From Xanthomonas sp. (lineage in GTDB: Bacteria; Pseudomonadota; Gammaproteobacteria; Xanthomonadales; Xanthomonadaceae): 64,000 nucleotides of DNA. Positions 19,210-26,799 of the stretch are shown here, piece after piece. The stretch is from the NCBI GenBank assembly GCA_018262705.1, contig JADFDQ010000007.1, positions 1 to 64,000 on the forward strand, in the 5' to 3' direction. Numbering within the stretch: the first letter of the stretch is position 1; each line of letters begins with the position of its first letter. The notes under the pieces are model-generated. The model ran no database searches, had not been told where the DNA came from, and worked only from the letters and a program-made list of their open reading frames with translations. The position numbers and the translations under genes are program-made.

Positions 19210-22200
19210 TCAGTCGCGCAGGAAACGCGCCAGCGGGACGTCCGTTGTCAGACTGCGGGCGCTGGCCGGTGCCAGTTCGGCCGCCACTTCGACGTAGCCG
19301 CGCAGCAACGCCAGTTCGCGCGGGGTGCGGTCGAGGCTGTCGCGCTGGTCGGGGTCGGCGCCGGCGCGCAGCAGCGCACGCGCCACCCGCAGCAGCCCGT
19401 GCAGTCCGGCCAGATGCAGCGGGCCGTAGCCGCGCGGGTCGCGCACGTCCAGGCTCACCTCTTCGTCCAGCAGCCGCTCCAGTCCGGCCAGCAGCACGTC
19501 TTCGCTGCTTGGCGTGCCGGGCTCGGCGCGCGCGCCCAGCAACAGCAGCAGCGGCGTGGTGCCGTCGTGCGCCGCCAGGCTTGCGTTTGCGCCGGCCAGC
19601 AGCAGGCCGTCGAGCAGGGCCAGCAGGCGGCTGCGGTCGCGTTCGGTGAAGCCGTACAGCGCCGCGCAGTGCAGCGCGGTCAGGCCTTGGGCGTCGCTGG
19701 CGTGGAGGTTGGCGCCGGCGTGGAGCAGACGCGCCACCACGTCCGGAAGCCCCAGCGCGGACGCCAGCATCAGCACGGTCACTTCGCCGGGCAGGCGTTG
19801 TTCCAGATTGCAGTCGGCCTTGAGCAGGCGTTCGACGATGGCGATGTGGCGGCGGCTGACCGCGGCGGACAGCGCCGTGGCGCCGGTGCGTGCGGCGATC
19901 CGCGCGTTGGCGCCGCGCGCCAGCAGGTAATCGACCAGCGCGCCGTGGCCGTCGCCGGCGGCGCGAAGCAGCGCGGTGCAGCCCTGGCCGTCGGTGGCGT
20001 CGATCGGGAAGCCGAGTTCGAGCAGGCGTTCGACCGCCGGCTGGTCGCCGGCGATGGCCGCCGCTGGAAGATCGGTGGCCGCCAGCGCCCGCCGCGGCAG
20101 CCGCCAGCCGTGCCAGTCCAGCCACGCGGCCAGGTCGCTGCGGCCGTTGCCCAGCGCGATCCCGAGCGGCGTCTGGCCATCGCTGGCGCGCCGCTCGGGC
20201 GAGGCGCCGGCGGCGATCAGCAGTTTGACGGCGGCGAGGTTGCCGCGCGTGGCCGCCGCGTGCAGGGGGCCGTGGCCGCGCACATCGCAGCCGTCAGCGG
20301 CAACGCCGAGATCCAGCAGGCTGCGGGCCAGCGTCAGCCAGCCCAGTTCCACCGCCAGCAGCAGCGACGGTTCGCCGGCAGTGCTATTGCCGAACGGGTC
20401 GGCACCCCGCTGCAGCAGATCGATTGCGAACGCTTCGCCGCGCGCGCTGGCTGCGGTGGCGCGGCAGGCCGCGAGAAAGCGCGCCAGATTGGAGGCCCCG
20501 GCCGGCGACGCGCCGTGGGCGAACAGCAAATTCAGCGCCTCGATGCCGGCTTCGCCGCGGGCCAGATGCGCGGGCACCAGCGGACGATCCAGCAGTCGCT
20601 GCGCTTCAGGATTTGCGCCGTGGCGCAGCAGCCAGCCGAGGGTGGCTGGCGGTTCGATCAGCGCCGGCTCGGCCAGCAGGGTGTCGATCTCGCCGGGCAG
20701 CAGACGTGCAACCAGGGCCGCCAGCGTGGCGGCGGGGGCGTTTTCCAGCAGCGCTTCGTGCAACAGCGCCAGCGGCGGACGCTCGGGTTCGACCGGTTCG
20801 GGCTCGGCTGCAGACGCCGGTGTTTCCGGTTCCGGCTGCTTCGGATCCAGCAGCGCCACCAGCCGCCAGCGGCCGGCGGCCTGCGCCAGCGCGATCGCGC
20901 TGTGGCCTTCGGCATTCGGACGCGCCGGATCCAGACCCAGCGCAAGCAGCCGCTGCACCAGATCGGAAGACGCCGTTTCCGCCATGCAGGCGTGGTGCAA
21001 CGCGTCCGCGCCGGCGGCATCGTCCGCAGCGGGATCGGCGCCGGCGGCAAGCAGGGCTTCGAGCACCGGCAGCGCGCCGGCGCGCGCGGCATCGTGCAGC
21101 GGCGTGCGGCCGTCGTGGTCGCGCGGGTCGGTCTGCGCCCCGGCATCCAGCAGCGCGCGGCTGATGGCGGCATGTCCGGCGGCGGCGGCTTCATGCAGCG
21201 CGGTGCGGCCCTGCGCATCGGCCGCATTGACGCGCGCCTTGCTGCGCAGCAGGAGCTGCACCCCGGCCGGATCGTCGTCCTCGCAGCCGGCGGCCGACAG
21301 CAGCGCCGGCTGGCCGCCCGTCGGTTCCGGTTTGGCGCCGCGTTCGAGCAGGAACTTGGCCAAGCGCCAGTTGCCGCACGCGCAGGCGCTGCCCAGTGGC
21401 GAACTGCCGTCGCCGTTGAGGGCGTTGAGATCGGCTCCGGCGTCGCGCAGCAGCGCGGCGACGCCCGGGTCGGAACTGCGTGCGGCGTGGTGCAGGGGGG
21501 TGTTGCCTTCGACATCGGCGATGTGCACGTCGGCGCCGTTGGCCAGCAGGGTCATCACTGCTTCCGGCCTGCCGTGCCAGCTGTCGCGGGTGGCGGCGAG
21601 CAGCGGGTTCAGTCCGCCTTCCAGCGCGTTCACGTCGACGCCGTGCGAAATCAGCGCACGCAGCAGGCGCAAATCGGGCAGCACCGCCGCCAGCACGGCG
21701 AGGCTGCGGCGGTCGCGCGCCTCGGCTTCCGGCGCGGCATTCGGGTCGGCGCCGGCCTCCAGCAGTTCCAATGCGAGCTCGACCCGTCCGCGGCGCGCGG
21801 CCACATACAATTCGCACACACCTTGTTCGCCCAAGGTCGCGACCTCGGCAGCCGTTGCCGGCATTGGCGCGGCTTCGACCTGCGCGGCCGCGCCGTCGAT
21901 TTTCGGTGTGGCCAATTCGACCACCGGCAGGGCGACGGGTTTGCTTTCGACCGGGAGCGGCTCCGGCAGGCGGACGGCGGGTGCGGATTGCAGCGCGAAA
22001 TGCAGCAACGGCGCCAGCGCGGCATAAAAGGCGCTGCCGCCGGCGCGCGTTGCGCCGGTCAACAGCTCGGGCCAGGCCAGCAGCAGACCACCGACAAGCA
22101 GCAGAAAGGCCGGCACCGCCACCTGCAGCAGCCCGCTCCAGGCGTCGCGCCGCTGCGCCTGTTGCTGCCGATGGCGCGCCGCCGCGTTGCCGCCGCGCTG

Positions 22201-22563
22201 CTCCAGCGCGAGCCAGCGCGGCCAGCCGATCCACAGCAGCACCAGCGTCACGCCGGCCAGGCCGCTCAGGGTGAGCGTTGCGACCAGCGAAGGCGAGGCA
22301 TGCAGTTGCAGCAGCGGCCAAGCCAGCAACGCGCCGGTCAGCAGAAAGCCGCCGCCCCACAGCAGCGCCAGCCGCCCGGCGTCTTTCCCCAGTTCCTTGT
22401 GCGTGCGCGTTCGACGCAGCAGCGCGATGCCCAGCGCGGCCGGGATCTGCGCCAGCCAGACCAGCGGCAAGGTTGCGCGCGCGTCGAACCAGCAGGCGCC
22501 GATCAGCGCCAGCGCCAACACGATCAGTGCCGATCCGACCAGCGCGGGCGAACGCTCAGGCAT
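19210..22563 (-). CDS. Giant membrane-anchored ankyrin-repeat protein
   Basis: A 1117-residue protein. The first 190 residues contain about five hydrophobic helices (for example VGSALIVLALALIGACWF and GLLQVAVPAFLLLVGGLLLA), so it is anchored in the inner membrane. A Pro/Ala-rich linker follows, then about twenty ankyrin repeats to the C-terminus, with canonical motifs such as GNTPLHHAA, GRTALHEAA, GRTPLHDAA and GYGPLHLAG. Repeats around residues 600-760 are more degenerate. Ankyrin arrays bind protein partners; the partner is unknown. The ycgL gene overlaps its start by 8 bases. A long open frame exists on the opposite strand but is a shadow of the high-GC repeat code. Confidence 0.9.
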   Translation of the reverse strand: MPERSPALVGSALIVLALALIGACWFDARATLPLVWLAQIPAALGIALLRRTRTHKELGKDAGRLALLWGGGFLLTGALLAWPLLQLHASPSLVATLTLSGLAGVTLVLLWIGWPRWLALEQRGGNAAARHRQQQAQRRDAWSGLLQVAVPAFLLLVGGLLLAWPELLTGATRAGGSAFYAALAPLLHFALQSAPAVRLPEPLPVESKPVALPVVELATPKIDGAAAQVEAAPMPATAAEVATLGEQGVCELYVAARRGRVELALELLEAGADPNAAPEAEARDRRSLAVLAAVLPDLRLLRALISHGVDVNALEGGLNPLLAATRDSWHGRPEAVMTLLANGADVHIADVEGNTPLHHAARSSDPGVAALLRDAGADLNALNGDGSSPLGSACACGNWRLAKFLLERGAKPEPTGGQPALLSAAGCEDDDPAGVQLLLRSKARVNAADAQGRTALHEAAAAGHAAISRALLDAGAQTDPRDHDGRTPLHDAARAGALPVLEALLAAGADPAADDAAGADALHHACMAETASSDLVQRLLALGLDPARPNAEGHSAIALAQAAGRWRLVALLDPKQPEPETPASAAEPEPVEPERPPLALLHEALLENAPAATLAALVARLLPGEIDTLLAEPALIEPPATLGWLLRHGANPEAQRLLDRPLVPAHLARGEAGIEALNLLFAHGASPAGASNLARFLAACRATAASARGEAFAIDLLQRGADPFGNSTAGEPSLLLAVELGWLTLARSLLDLGVAADGCDVRGHGPLHAAATRGNLAAVKLLIAAGASPERRASDGQTPLGIALGNGRSDLAAWLDWHGWRLPRRALAATDLPAAAIAGDQPAVERLLELGFPIDATDGQGCTALLRAAGDGHGALVDYLLARGANARIAARTGATALSAAVSRRHIAIVERLLKADCNLEQRLPGEVTVLMLASALGLPDVVARLLHAGANLHASDAQGLTALHCAALYGFTERDRSRLLALLDGLLLAGANASLAAHDGTTPLLLLLGARAEPGTPSSEDVLLAGLERLLDEEVSLDVRDPRGYGPLHLAGLHGLLRVARALLRAGADPDQRDSLDRTPRELALLRGYVEVAAELAPASARSLTTDVPLARFLRD

Positions 22564-22825
22564 CGGTGCCCCAGTCGTCCGTCATCGGATCGGCCACCGT
22601 CGGTGGAAACTGGATATGAAAGCCGCGGCTGGCGAGATTTTCGCGCACAACGGCGGGATTCTCCCTGGCCAGCGTCCGCTCCGGGGTCAGCTCGACTGCA
22701 AGCACGAACTGCAGCGGGCCGAGCTGGGTCCGCAGCGGTTCGGGCAATCGGGTGAAACCGTCGTGCTCGGCCAGATACACGTAGGTATCGGGCTTGCGCA
22801 GACATGTGTAGACGTGGGCGAGCAT
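22556..22825 (-). CDS. YcgL domain protein
   Basis: An 89-residue YcgL-family protein (Pfam YcgL). Characteristic segments are HVYTCLRKPDTYVYLAEHD, FTRLPEPLRTQLGPLQFVL and the closing GFHIQFPP. Structures of the family show a small alpha/beta fold with no known activity. The start at 22825 gives the usual N-terminus; ten extra residues are possible from 22855. Its stop overlaps the start of the ankyrin gene, which makes translational coupling likely. Confidence 0.88.
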   Translation of the reverse strand: MLAHVYTCLRKPDTYVYLAEHDGFTRLPEPLRTQLGPLQFVLAVELTPERTLARENPAVVRENLASRGFHIQFPPTVADPMTDDWGTDA

Positions 22826-22995
22826 CGCGATCCGGGGGAAGGCCGCTTCGAGCATTCAATGACGAATTGTGCGGGAAAGCGCGCCGCATGGGTACCGCCG
22901 TGGAAAAAGCCGACACCGCATTCGGGACCTCCGGCACGGGCAGCGCGCGCGGCGGCTGCTACCCTGCGCGGCTTGTGGAAGCGTTGGAGCCGGTC

Positions 22996-25362
22996 ATGCG
23001 ATGTGTCCCGTTTGCCCTTGCCCTGCTGGCTGCGCTGTCCTCGGCGCAGGCGGCCCAGCCTGCCCAGCCGCGCGTCACGCTGGAGCAGGCGATGGCCGAT
23101 CCGGACTGGATCGGGCCGCCGGTGGACGTCGCGTGGTGGCGTTGGGACGGCGGTTCGGCCTATTACCTGCTCAAGCGCAAGGGTTCGAACGTGCGCGATA
23201 TCTGGCAGGTCGCAACCGCTGGCGGCGCGCCGCATTTGCTGGACGATGCCGGGCGTACGGAGATGGATGCCGGCGATGCCGTGATCGAAGCCGGCGGTGC
23301 GCGCAGCGCGTTCGTCCGCAATGGAAATGTGTTCGTGCGCGATTTGCGCAGCGGCGCGCTGACCCAGCTCACCCGCGAGAATCAGGCCGCCCAGCGGTTG
23401 CAGTGGAACGGCAGCGGCGGATTGATCTGGCGGATGGGCGCGGACTGGTACCGCTGGGATGGACGCAACGTTTCGGTGGCGGCGCAGCCGCGCATGGACG
23501 ACGCGCCGGATGCCGCGCCCGCCCCCGACGCCCTGCGCGAACACCAGCTGCGCCTGCTGCGCACGCTTGCCGAGATCAAGACGCAGCGTGAAGCCACCCG
23601 CACGCAGATGGACGATTGGCGGCGCAGCGACCCGACCCGTCCGCCGGCACCGATCCATCTCGGCAAGGACGCGACTCTGGTCGATTCGGCGCTGTCGCCG
23701 GATGGACGCTGGCTGCTGGCGGTGACCACCGCCAAGGGTGCCGACGCCGGGCGCGGCGAGAAGCTGCCGGTGCCGGTCACCGAGTCGGGCTACGAAGAAT
23801 TGGAGGACGCACGCACCCTGGTTGGGCGCAACGATCCCCTGCCGCACCGGCTGTGGCTGGTCGAAGTCGCCACCGGCACCGTGCGCGAACTCAAGTTCGA
23901 TGCACTTCCCGGCATCAAGGACGATCCGCTGGCGGCGCAGCGCCGCGCTGCGGGCAAGGACGCGCTGAAGGGCAATCGGCCGGTACAGGTTGGCAGCGGT
24001 GACGACGTTCCGGCGCCGCGCTGGATGGCCGATGGCCGCAGCGTGGCGCTGATGCTGCGCGCGGTCGACAACAAGGACCGCTGGCTGGCCACGGTCGAGC
24101 TGGACAGCGCCACCCTGCAGCCGCGCCATCGCCTGCACGACGACGCCTGGATCAACTGGAGCTTCAACGATTTCGGCTGGCTGCCGGACAACCGCACGCT
24201 CTGGTATTTGAGCGAGGAAAGCGGCTACGCGCACCTGTACACGCAAGACGGCGCGCGCCGCACTCAGCTCACCGATGGCCGTTGGGAAACCTCGCAGGTC
24301 GCGGTCTCGCGCGACGGATCCACCTTCTACTTCCTGTGCAACCGCGCCGCGCCGATCGACTACGAAGTCTGCGCGGTGCCATCCGCCGGAGGCGCGGTGC
24401 GCGAAGTGACGGCACTGGATGGCGTCGAAGATTTCACGCTGTCTCCGGACGGCGGCAAGCTGCTGGTGCGGCATTCGGCGGCCTATCTGCCACCGCAGCT
24501 GTCGGCCGTTCCGGTCGAAGGCGGTGCGTCGCATCAACTCACCGACACCCGCAGCGAAGCGTTCCGCGCGGTGTCCTGGATCCAGCCGCAATACGTGCAG
24601 GTGCCCAGCAGTCACGGCGCCGGCGCGATCTGGGGCAAGTACTACGGCCCGGAAACGATGGAGCCGGGGCGCAGGTATCCGGTCGTGATGTTCGTGCACG
24701 GCGCCGGCTATCTGCAGAACGCCGACAAGCACTGGCCGGACTATTTCCGCGAGCAAATGTTCCACAACCTGCTGGTCGATGAAGGCTACATCGTCCTCGA
24801 CCTCGACTACCGCGCCAGCCAAGGCTATGGCCGCGACTGGCGCACCGCGATCTACCGCTGGATGGGCAAGCCCGAGCTGGAGGACTACCGCGACGGCCTC
24901 GACTGGCTGGTGGCCAACCATCAAGGCGCCCGCGCCCGCGCCGGCATCTACGGCGGCAGCTACGGCGGCTTCATGACACTGACCGCACTGTTTCAAGCGC
25001 CCGGCGTGTTCAAGGCCGGCGCTGCGCTGCGTCCGGTCAGCGACTGGATGCAATACAACCACAAGTACACATCGAACATCCTCAACGCCCCGGAGCTCGA
25101 TCCTGAAGCCTACCGGCGCTCCTCGCCGATCGAATATGCCGACGGCTTGCAAGACCGCCTGCTCATTGCCCACGGCATGATCGACGACAACGTGTTTTTT
25201 CGCGACTCGGTGCTGCTGACCCAGCGCCTGATCGAACTGCACAAGGACCACTGGTCGATCGCGCCGTATCCGATGGAACGCCACGGCTTCGTCCACCCCG
25301 ACAGCTGGCTGGACGAATACCGCCGCATCCACGACTTGTTCGAGAGCACGCTCAAGCACTGA
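22996..25362 (+). CDS. Secreted S9 family peptidase (DPP IV/acylaminoacyl-peptidase type)
   Basis: A 788-residue exported serine peptidase. A signal peptide (FALALLAALSSAQAAQ) leads into a long beta-propeller, then the alpha/beta-hydrolase domain from about residue 545. The catalytic triad is visible: S655 in GIYGGSYGGF, an aspartate in HGMIDDNV (around 730) and H763 in MERHGFVHPD. The order and spacing fit the S9 prolyl-oligopeptidase clan. The start at 22996 is chosen for the signal peptide. It is divergent from ycgL across 170 bases. A second S9 enzyme with the same architecture lies at 59.3 kb. Confidence 0.94.
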   Translation: MRCVPFALALLAALSSAQAAQPAQPRVTLEQAMADPDWIGPPVDVAWWRWDGGSAYYLLKRKGSNVRDIWQVATAGGAPHLLDDAGRTEMDAGDAVIEAGGARSAFVRNGNVFVRDLRSGALTQLTRENQAAQRLQWNGSGGLIWRMGADWYRWDGRNVSVAAQPRMDDAPDAAPAPDALREHQLRLLRTLAEIKTQREATRTQMDDWRRSDPTRPPAPIHLGKDATLVDSALSPDGRWLLAVTTAKGADAGRGEKLPVPVTESGYEELEDARTLVGRNDPLPHRLWLVEVATGTVRELKFDALPGIKDDPLAAQRRAAGKDALKGNRPVQVGSGDDVPAPRWMADGRSVALMLRAVDNKDRWLATVELDSATLQPRHRLHDDAWINWSFNDFGWLPDNRTLWYLSEESGYAHLYTQDGARRTQLTDGRWETSQVAVSRDGSTFYFLCNRAAPIDYEVCAVPSAGGAVREVTALDGVEDFTLSPDGGKLLVRHSAAYLPPQLSAVPVEGGASHQLTDTRSEAFRAVSWIQPQYVQVPSSHGAGAIWGKYYGPETMEPGRRYPVVMFVHGAGYLQNADKHWPDYFREQMFHNLLVDEGYIVLDLDYRASQGYGRDWRTAIYRWMGKPELEDYRDGLDWLVANHQGARARAGIYGGSYGGFMTLTALFQAPGVFKAGAALRPVSDWMQYNHKYTSNILNAPELDPEAYRRSSPIEYADGLQDRLLIAHGMIDDNVFFRDSVLLTQRLIELHKDHWSIAPYPMERHGFVHPDSWLDEYRRIHDLFESTLKH

Positions 25363-25374
25363 GGAACGGAAAAC

Positions 25375-26334
25375 TCAGAGCAACTGCGCGATGTTCGCCA
25401 GATCGACGTTGCCGCCGGACAGGATCAGGCCCACGCGCTTGCCTGCGAACAGTTCGCGGTGTGCCAGCACCGCGGCCAGCACGATGGCGGAGGATGGCTC
25501 CACCAACTGCTTCATGCGCGTCCAGATCAGGCGCAGCGCGGCCAGCGTGTCGGCATCGTCCACGGTCAGCACCCGCGCGCCGTGCTTGCGCAGGATCTCG
25601 AAATCGATCGCGCCCAGCGTGCCGCGCAGGCCGTCGCAGACGGTGTCCGGCACGAAGTCGTGAGCAAGCGCGCCGCTTGCGAACGCGCGTGCGCCGTCGG
25701 CGGCACCGGAAGGTTCGGCCAGATACAACCGGCAGTGCGACTGCAATGCGGCGATCGCCAGCGCGCTGCCCGCGCCCAACCCGCCGCCGCCCAGCGGCAC
25801 CACCAGCGCATCGAGTTCGGGCCGTGCGTTCAGCAGTTCCAGCGCCGCCGTGCCCTGACCTGCAATGACGCGCGGATCGGTGTACGGATGGACGAGAGAC
25901 GCAGCGGTGTCGGCCTGCACCTGTGCGCAGGCGGATTCGCGCGCCTGGATGGTCGGCGCGCAGCGGTGCAACGTCGCGCCCTGTCTGGCGATGGCTTCGA
26001 CCTTGGCGGCCACCGCGCCTTCGGGCACAACGACGTGGCAGGGGATGCCGCGTAGCTTTGCCGCCAGCGCCAGCGCCGCGCCGTGGTTGCCGGAGGAATG
26101 CGTGACCACGCCGCGCGCGGCTTCCTTTGCATCCAGCGAAAACACCGCATTGCAGGCGCCGCGAAACTTGAACGCGCCGCCGCGCTGCAGGTGTTCGGCC
26201 TTGAACGCTAGCATCGCGCCTGCATCTGCATCTAGCGTGCGCGCGGTCAGCACTGGCGTCACGTTGGCGAACGGTGCGATCCGGGCGGCGGCGTTTTGCA
26301 CTTCGACGGGTTCAATCACGGGAAAATCGCTCAT
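25375..26334 (-). CDS. PLP-dependent threonine/serine dehydratase-like enzyme
   Basis: A 319-residue fold-type II PLP enzyme of the threonine dehydratase/serine racemase/3-hydroxyaspartate dehydratase group. The Schiff-base lysine is K56 in GGAFKFRGA; the substrate loop is SSGNHGAA at about residues 80-87; the phosphate-binding loop is PLGGGGLGAG; the C-terminal SGGN closes the cofactor site. It lacks the regulatory ACT domain of biosynthetic IlvA, so it is the catabolic or racemase-like type. Exact substrate is not decided by sequence. It converges on the S9 gene. Confidence 0.9.
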   Translation of the reverse strand: MSDFPVIEPVEVQNAAARIAPFANVTPVLTARTLDADAGAMLAFKAEHLQRGGAFKFRGACNAVFSLDAKEAARGVVTHSSGNHGAALALAAKLRGIPCHVVVPEGAVAAKVEAIARQGATLHRCAPTIQARESACAQVQADTAASLVHPYTDPRVIAGQGTAALELLNARPELDALVVPLGGGGLGAGSALAIAALQSHCRLYLAEPSGAADGARAFASGALAHDFVPDTVCDGLRGTLGAIDFEILRKHGARVLTVDDADTLAALRLIWTRMKQLVEPSSAIVLAAVLAHRELFAGKRVGLILSGGNVDLANIAQLL

Positions 26335-26480
26335 GCGTCCATGCTAGCGCGACGAGGTCGGTTGGGTTTGCTCGGCTGAATTCGGCAGAAAAGTGATGGC
26401 CGTCACAGCCTGAACCGCAGCTTGTCGAAAGCATGACAAACCGCGTCACATCGCGCCGAAACGCGCTAATCTTGGCGCGT

Positions 26481-26536
26481 CGGTGCCCGACGGGACATCC
26501 CGGATCCCCCCTGTTCCGCACGTCCTGCGGGCACCG
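26481..26536. other. Stem-loop element of about 56 bases
   Basis: CGGTGCCCG at 26481-26489 is perfectly complementary to CGGGCACCG at 26528-26536. The enclosed 38 bases contain a second hairpin (CGGG, loop ACAT, CCCG at 26491-26502). No SRP RNA, 6S RNA, tRNA or riboswitch signature was recognised on either strand. It could be part of a leader, a second RNA, or a protein-binding site. Confidence 0.4.
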
Positions 26537-26581
26537 GCACCCCTCCGGGAGTTACGTCAGGAGTCCCGCGCGGCGGGCATT

Positions 26582-26702
26582 GCAAATAAAATGAGGGCCG
26601 GCTGTCCCCCGACAACCGGCCCTCGTCGCTTTCCCGGCGTGCGCAGAATCGGCCCCTGTTCAGTCCGACCATCGCCCTGCAGGCGTGCCACGTCGAGCGC
26701 TG
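26582..26702 (-). ncRNA. Predicted sigma-54-dependent small RNA, about 120 nt
   Basis: Inferred from two independent signals in the right order on the minus strand: a near-consensus RpoN promoter (26713-26729), placing a start at about 26702, and an intrinsic terminator (hairpin 26593-26624 followed by ATTTTATTTGC). Neither neighbour needs this terminator: mnmG runs the other way and the PLP gene starts 250 bases further on. No open frame with a ribosome site lies in the interval. I do not recognise the RNA; its 5' part has a small CGCC/GGCG hairpin. Existence is a prediction. Confidence 0.5.
26593..26624 (-). terminator. Intrinsic terminator on the minus strand
   Basis: A 9-bp GC-rich stem (26593-26601 with 26616-26624) is extended by four inner pairs (TGTC/GACA) around a C4 loop, with one mismatch between the two helices. 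Read on the minus strand it is followed by ATTTTATTTGC, a good U tract. On the plus strand it is followed only by GTCGCTTT, so the minus strand is the likely direction of termination. Confidence 0.75.
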
Positions 26703-26712
26703 TCTGGATAAG

Positions 26713-26729
26713 TGCAGAAAGCGTGCCAA
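26713..26729 (-). promoter_or_regulatory. Sigma-54 (RpoN) promoter
   Basis: On the minus strand the sequence reads TTGGCACG, CTTT, CTGCA. It matches YTGGCACG-N4-TTGCW at every position of the -24 block and all but one of the -12 block, and the invariant GG and GC are exactly 10 bases apart. An interrupted palindrome of two 8-base arms lies 3 bases upstream (26732-26750). The RpoN activator site, expected further upstream, was not identified. Confidence 0.6.
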
Positions 26730-26799
26730 CTATGCGCGAAAATCGCGCATCCACATTGCAGCGGTTCCAAACAGTGACCCGCATCGCGAATTCAAAGTG

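Larger units (their letters stand above)
26335..26799. other. Structured intergenic region upstream of mnmG
   Basis: This gap of 465 bases holds no credible protein gene. From left to right it contains a TTGTC/GACAA inverted repeat at about 26415-26432; a 56-base element with 9-bp closing stem (26481-26489 with 26528-26536); a very stable hairpin at 26593-26624; a near-consensus sigma-54 promoter on the minus strand at 26713-26729; and a 19-base interrupted palindrome at 26732-26750. The first 140 bases presumably hold the promoter of the PLP enzyme, but no convincing -35/-10 pair is seen. Confidence 0.7.

Noticed and set aside
18820-22755. Open frame of 1311 codons antisense to the ankyrin gene and the end of the antiporter
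   Set aside because: It runs opposite two well-recognised genes, has low-complexity Arg/Gln/Ala composition and no ribosome site; high-GC third positions create such shadows.
26701-26712. DnaA box TTATCCAGA near mnmG as part of oriC
   Set aside because: A single box with one mismatch; no cluster of boxes and no AT-rich unwinding region.
26466-26729. 87-codon open frame on the minus strand in the mnmG upstream gap
   Set aside because: TTG start lies inside the sigma-54 promoter, no ribosome site, and it crosses the terminator hairpin.
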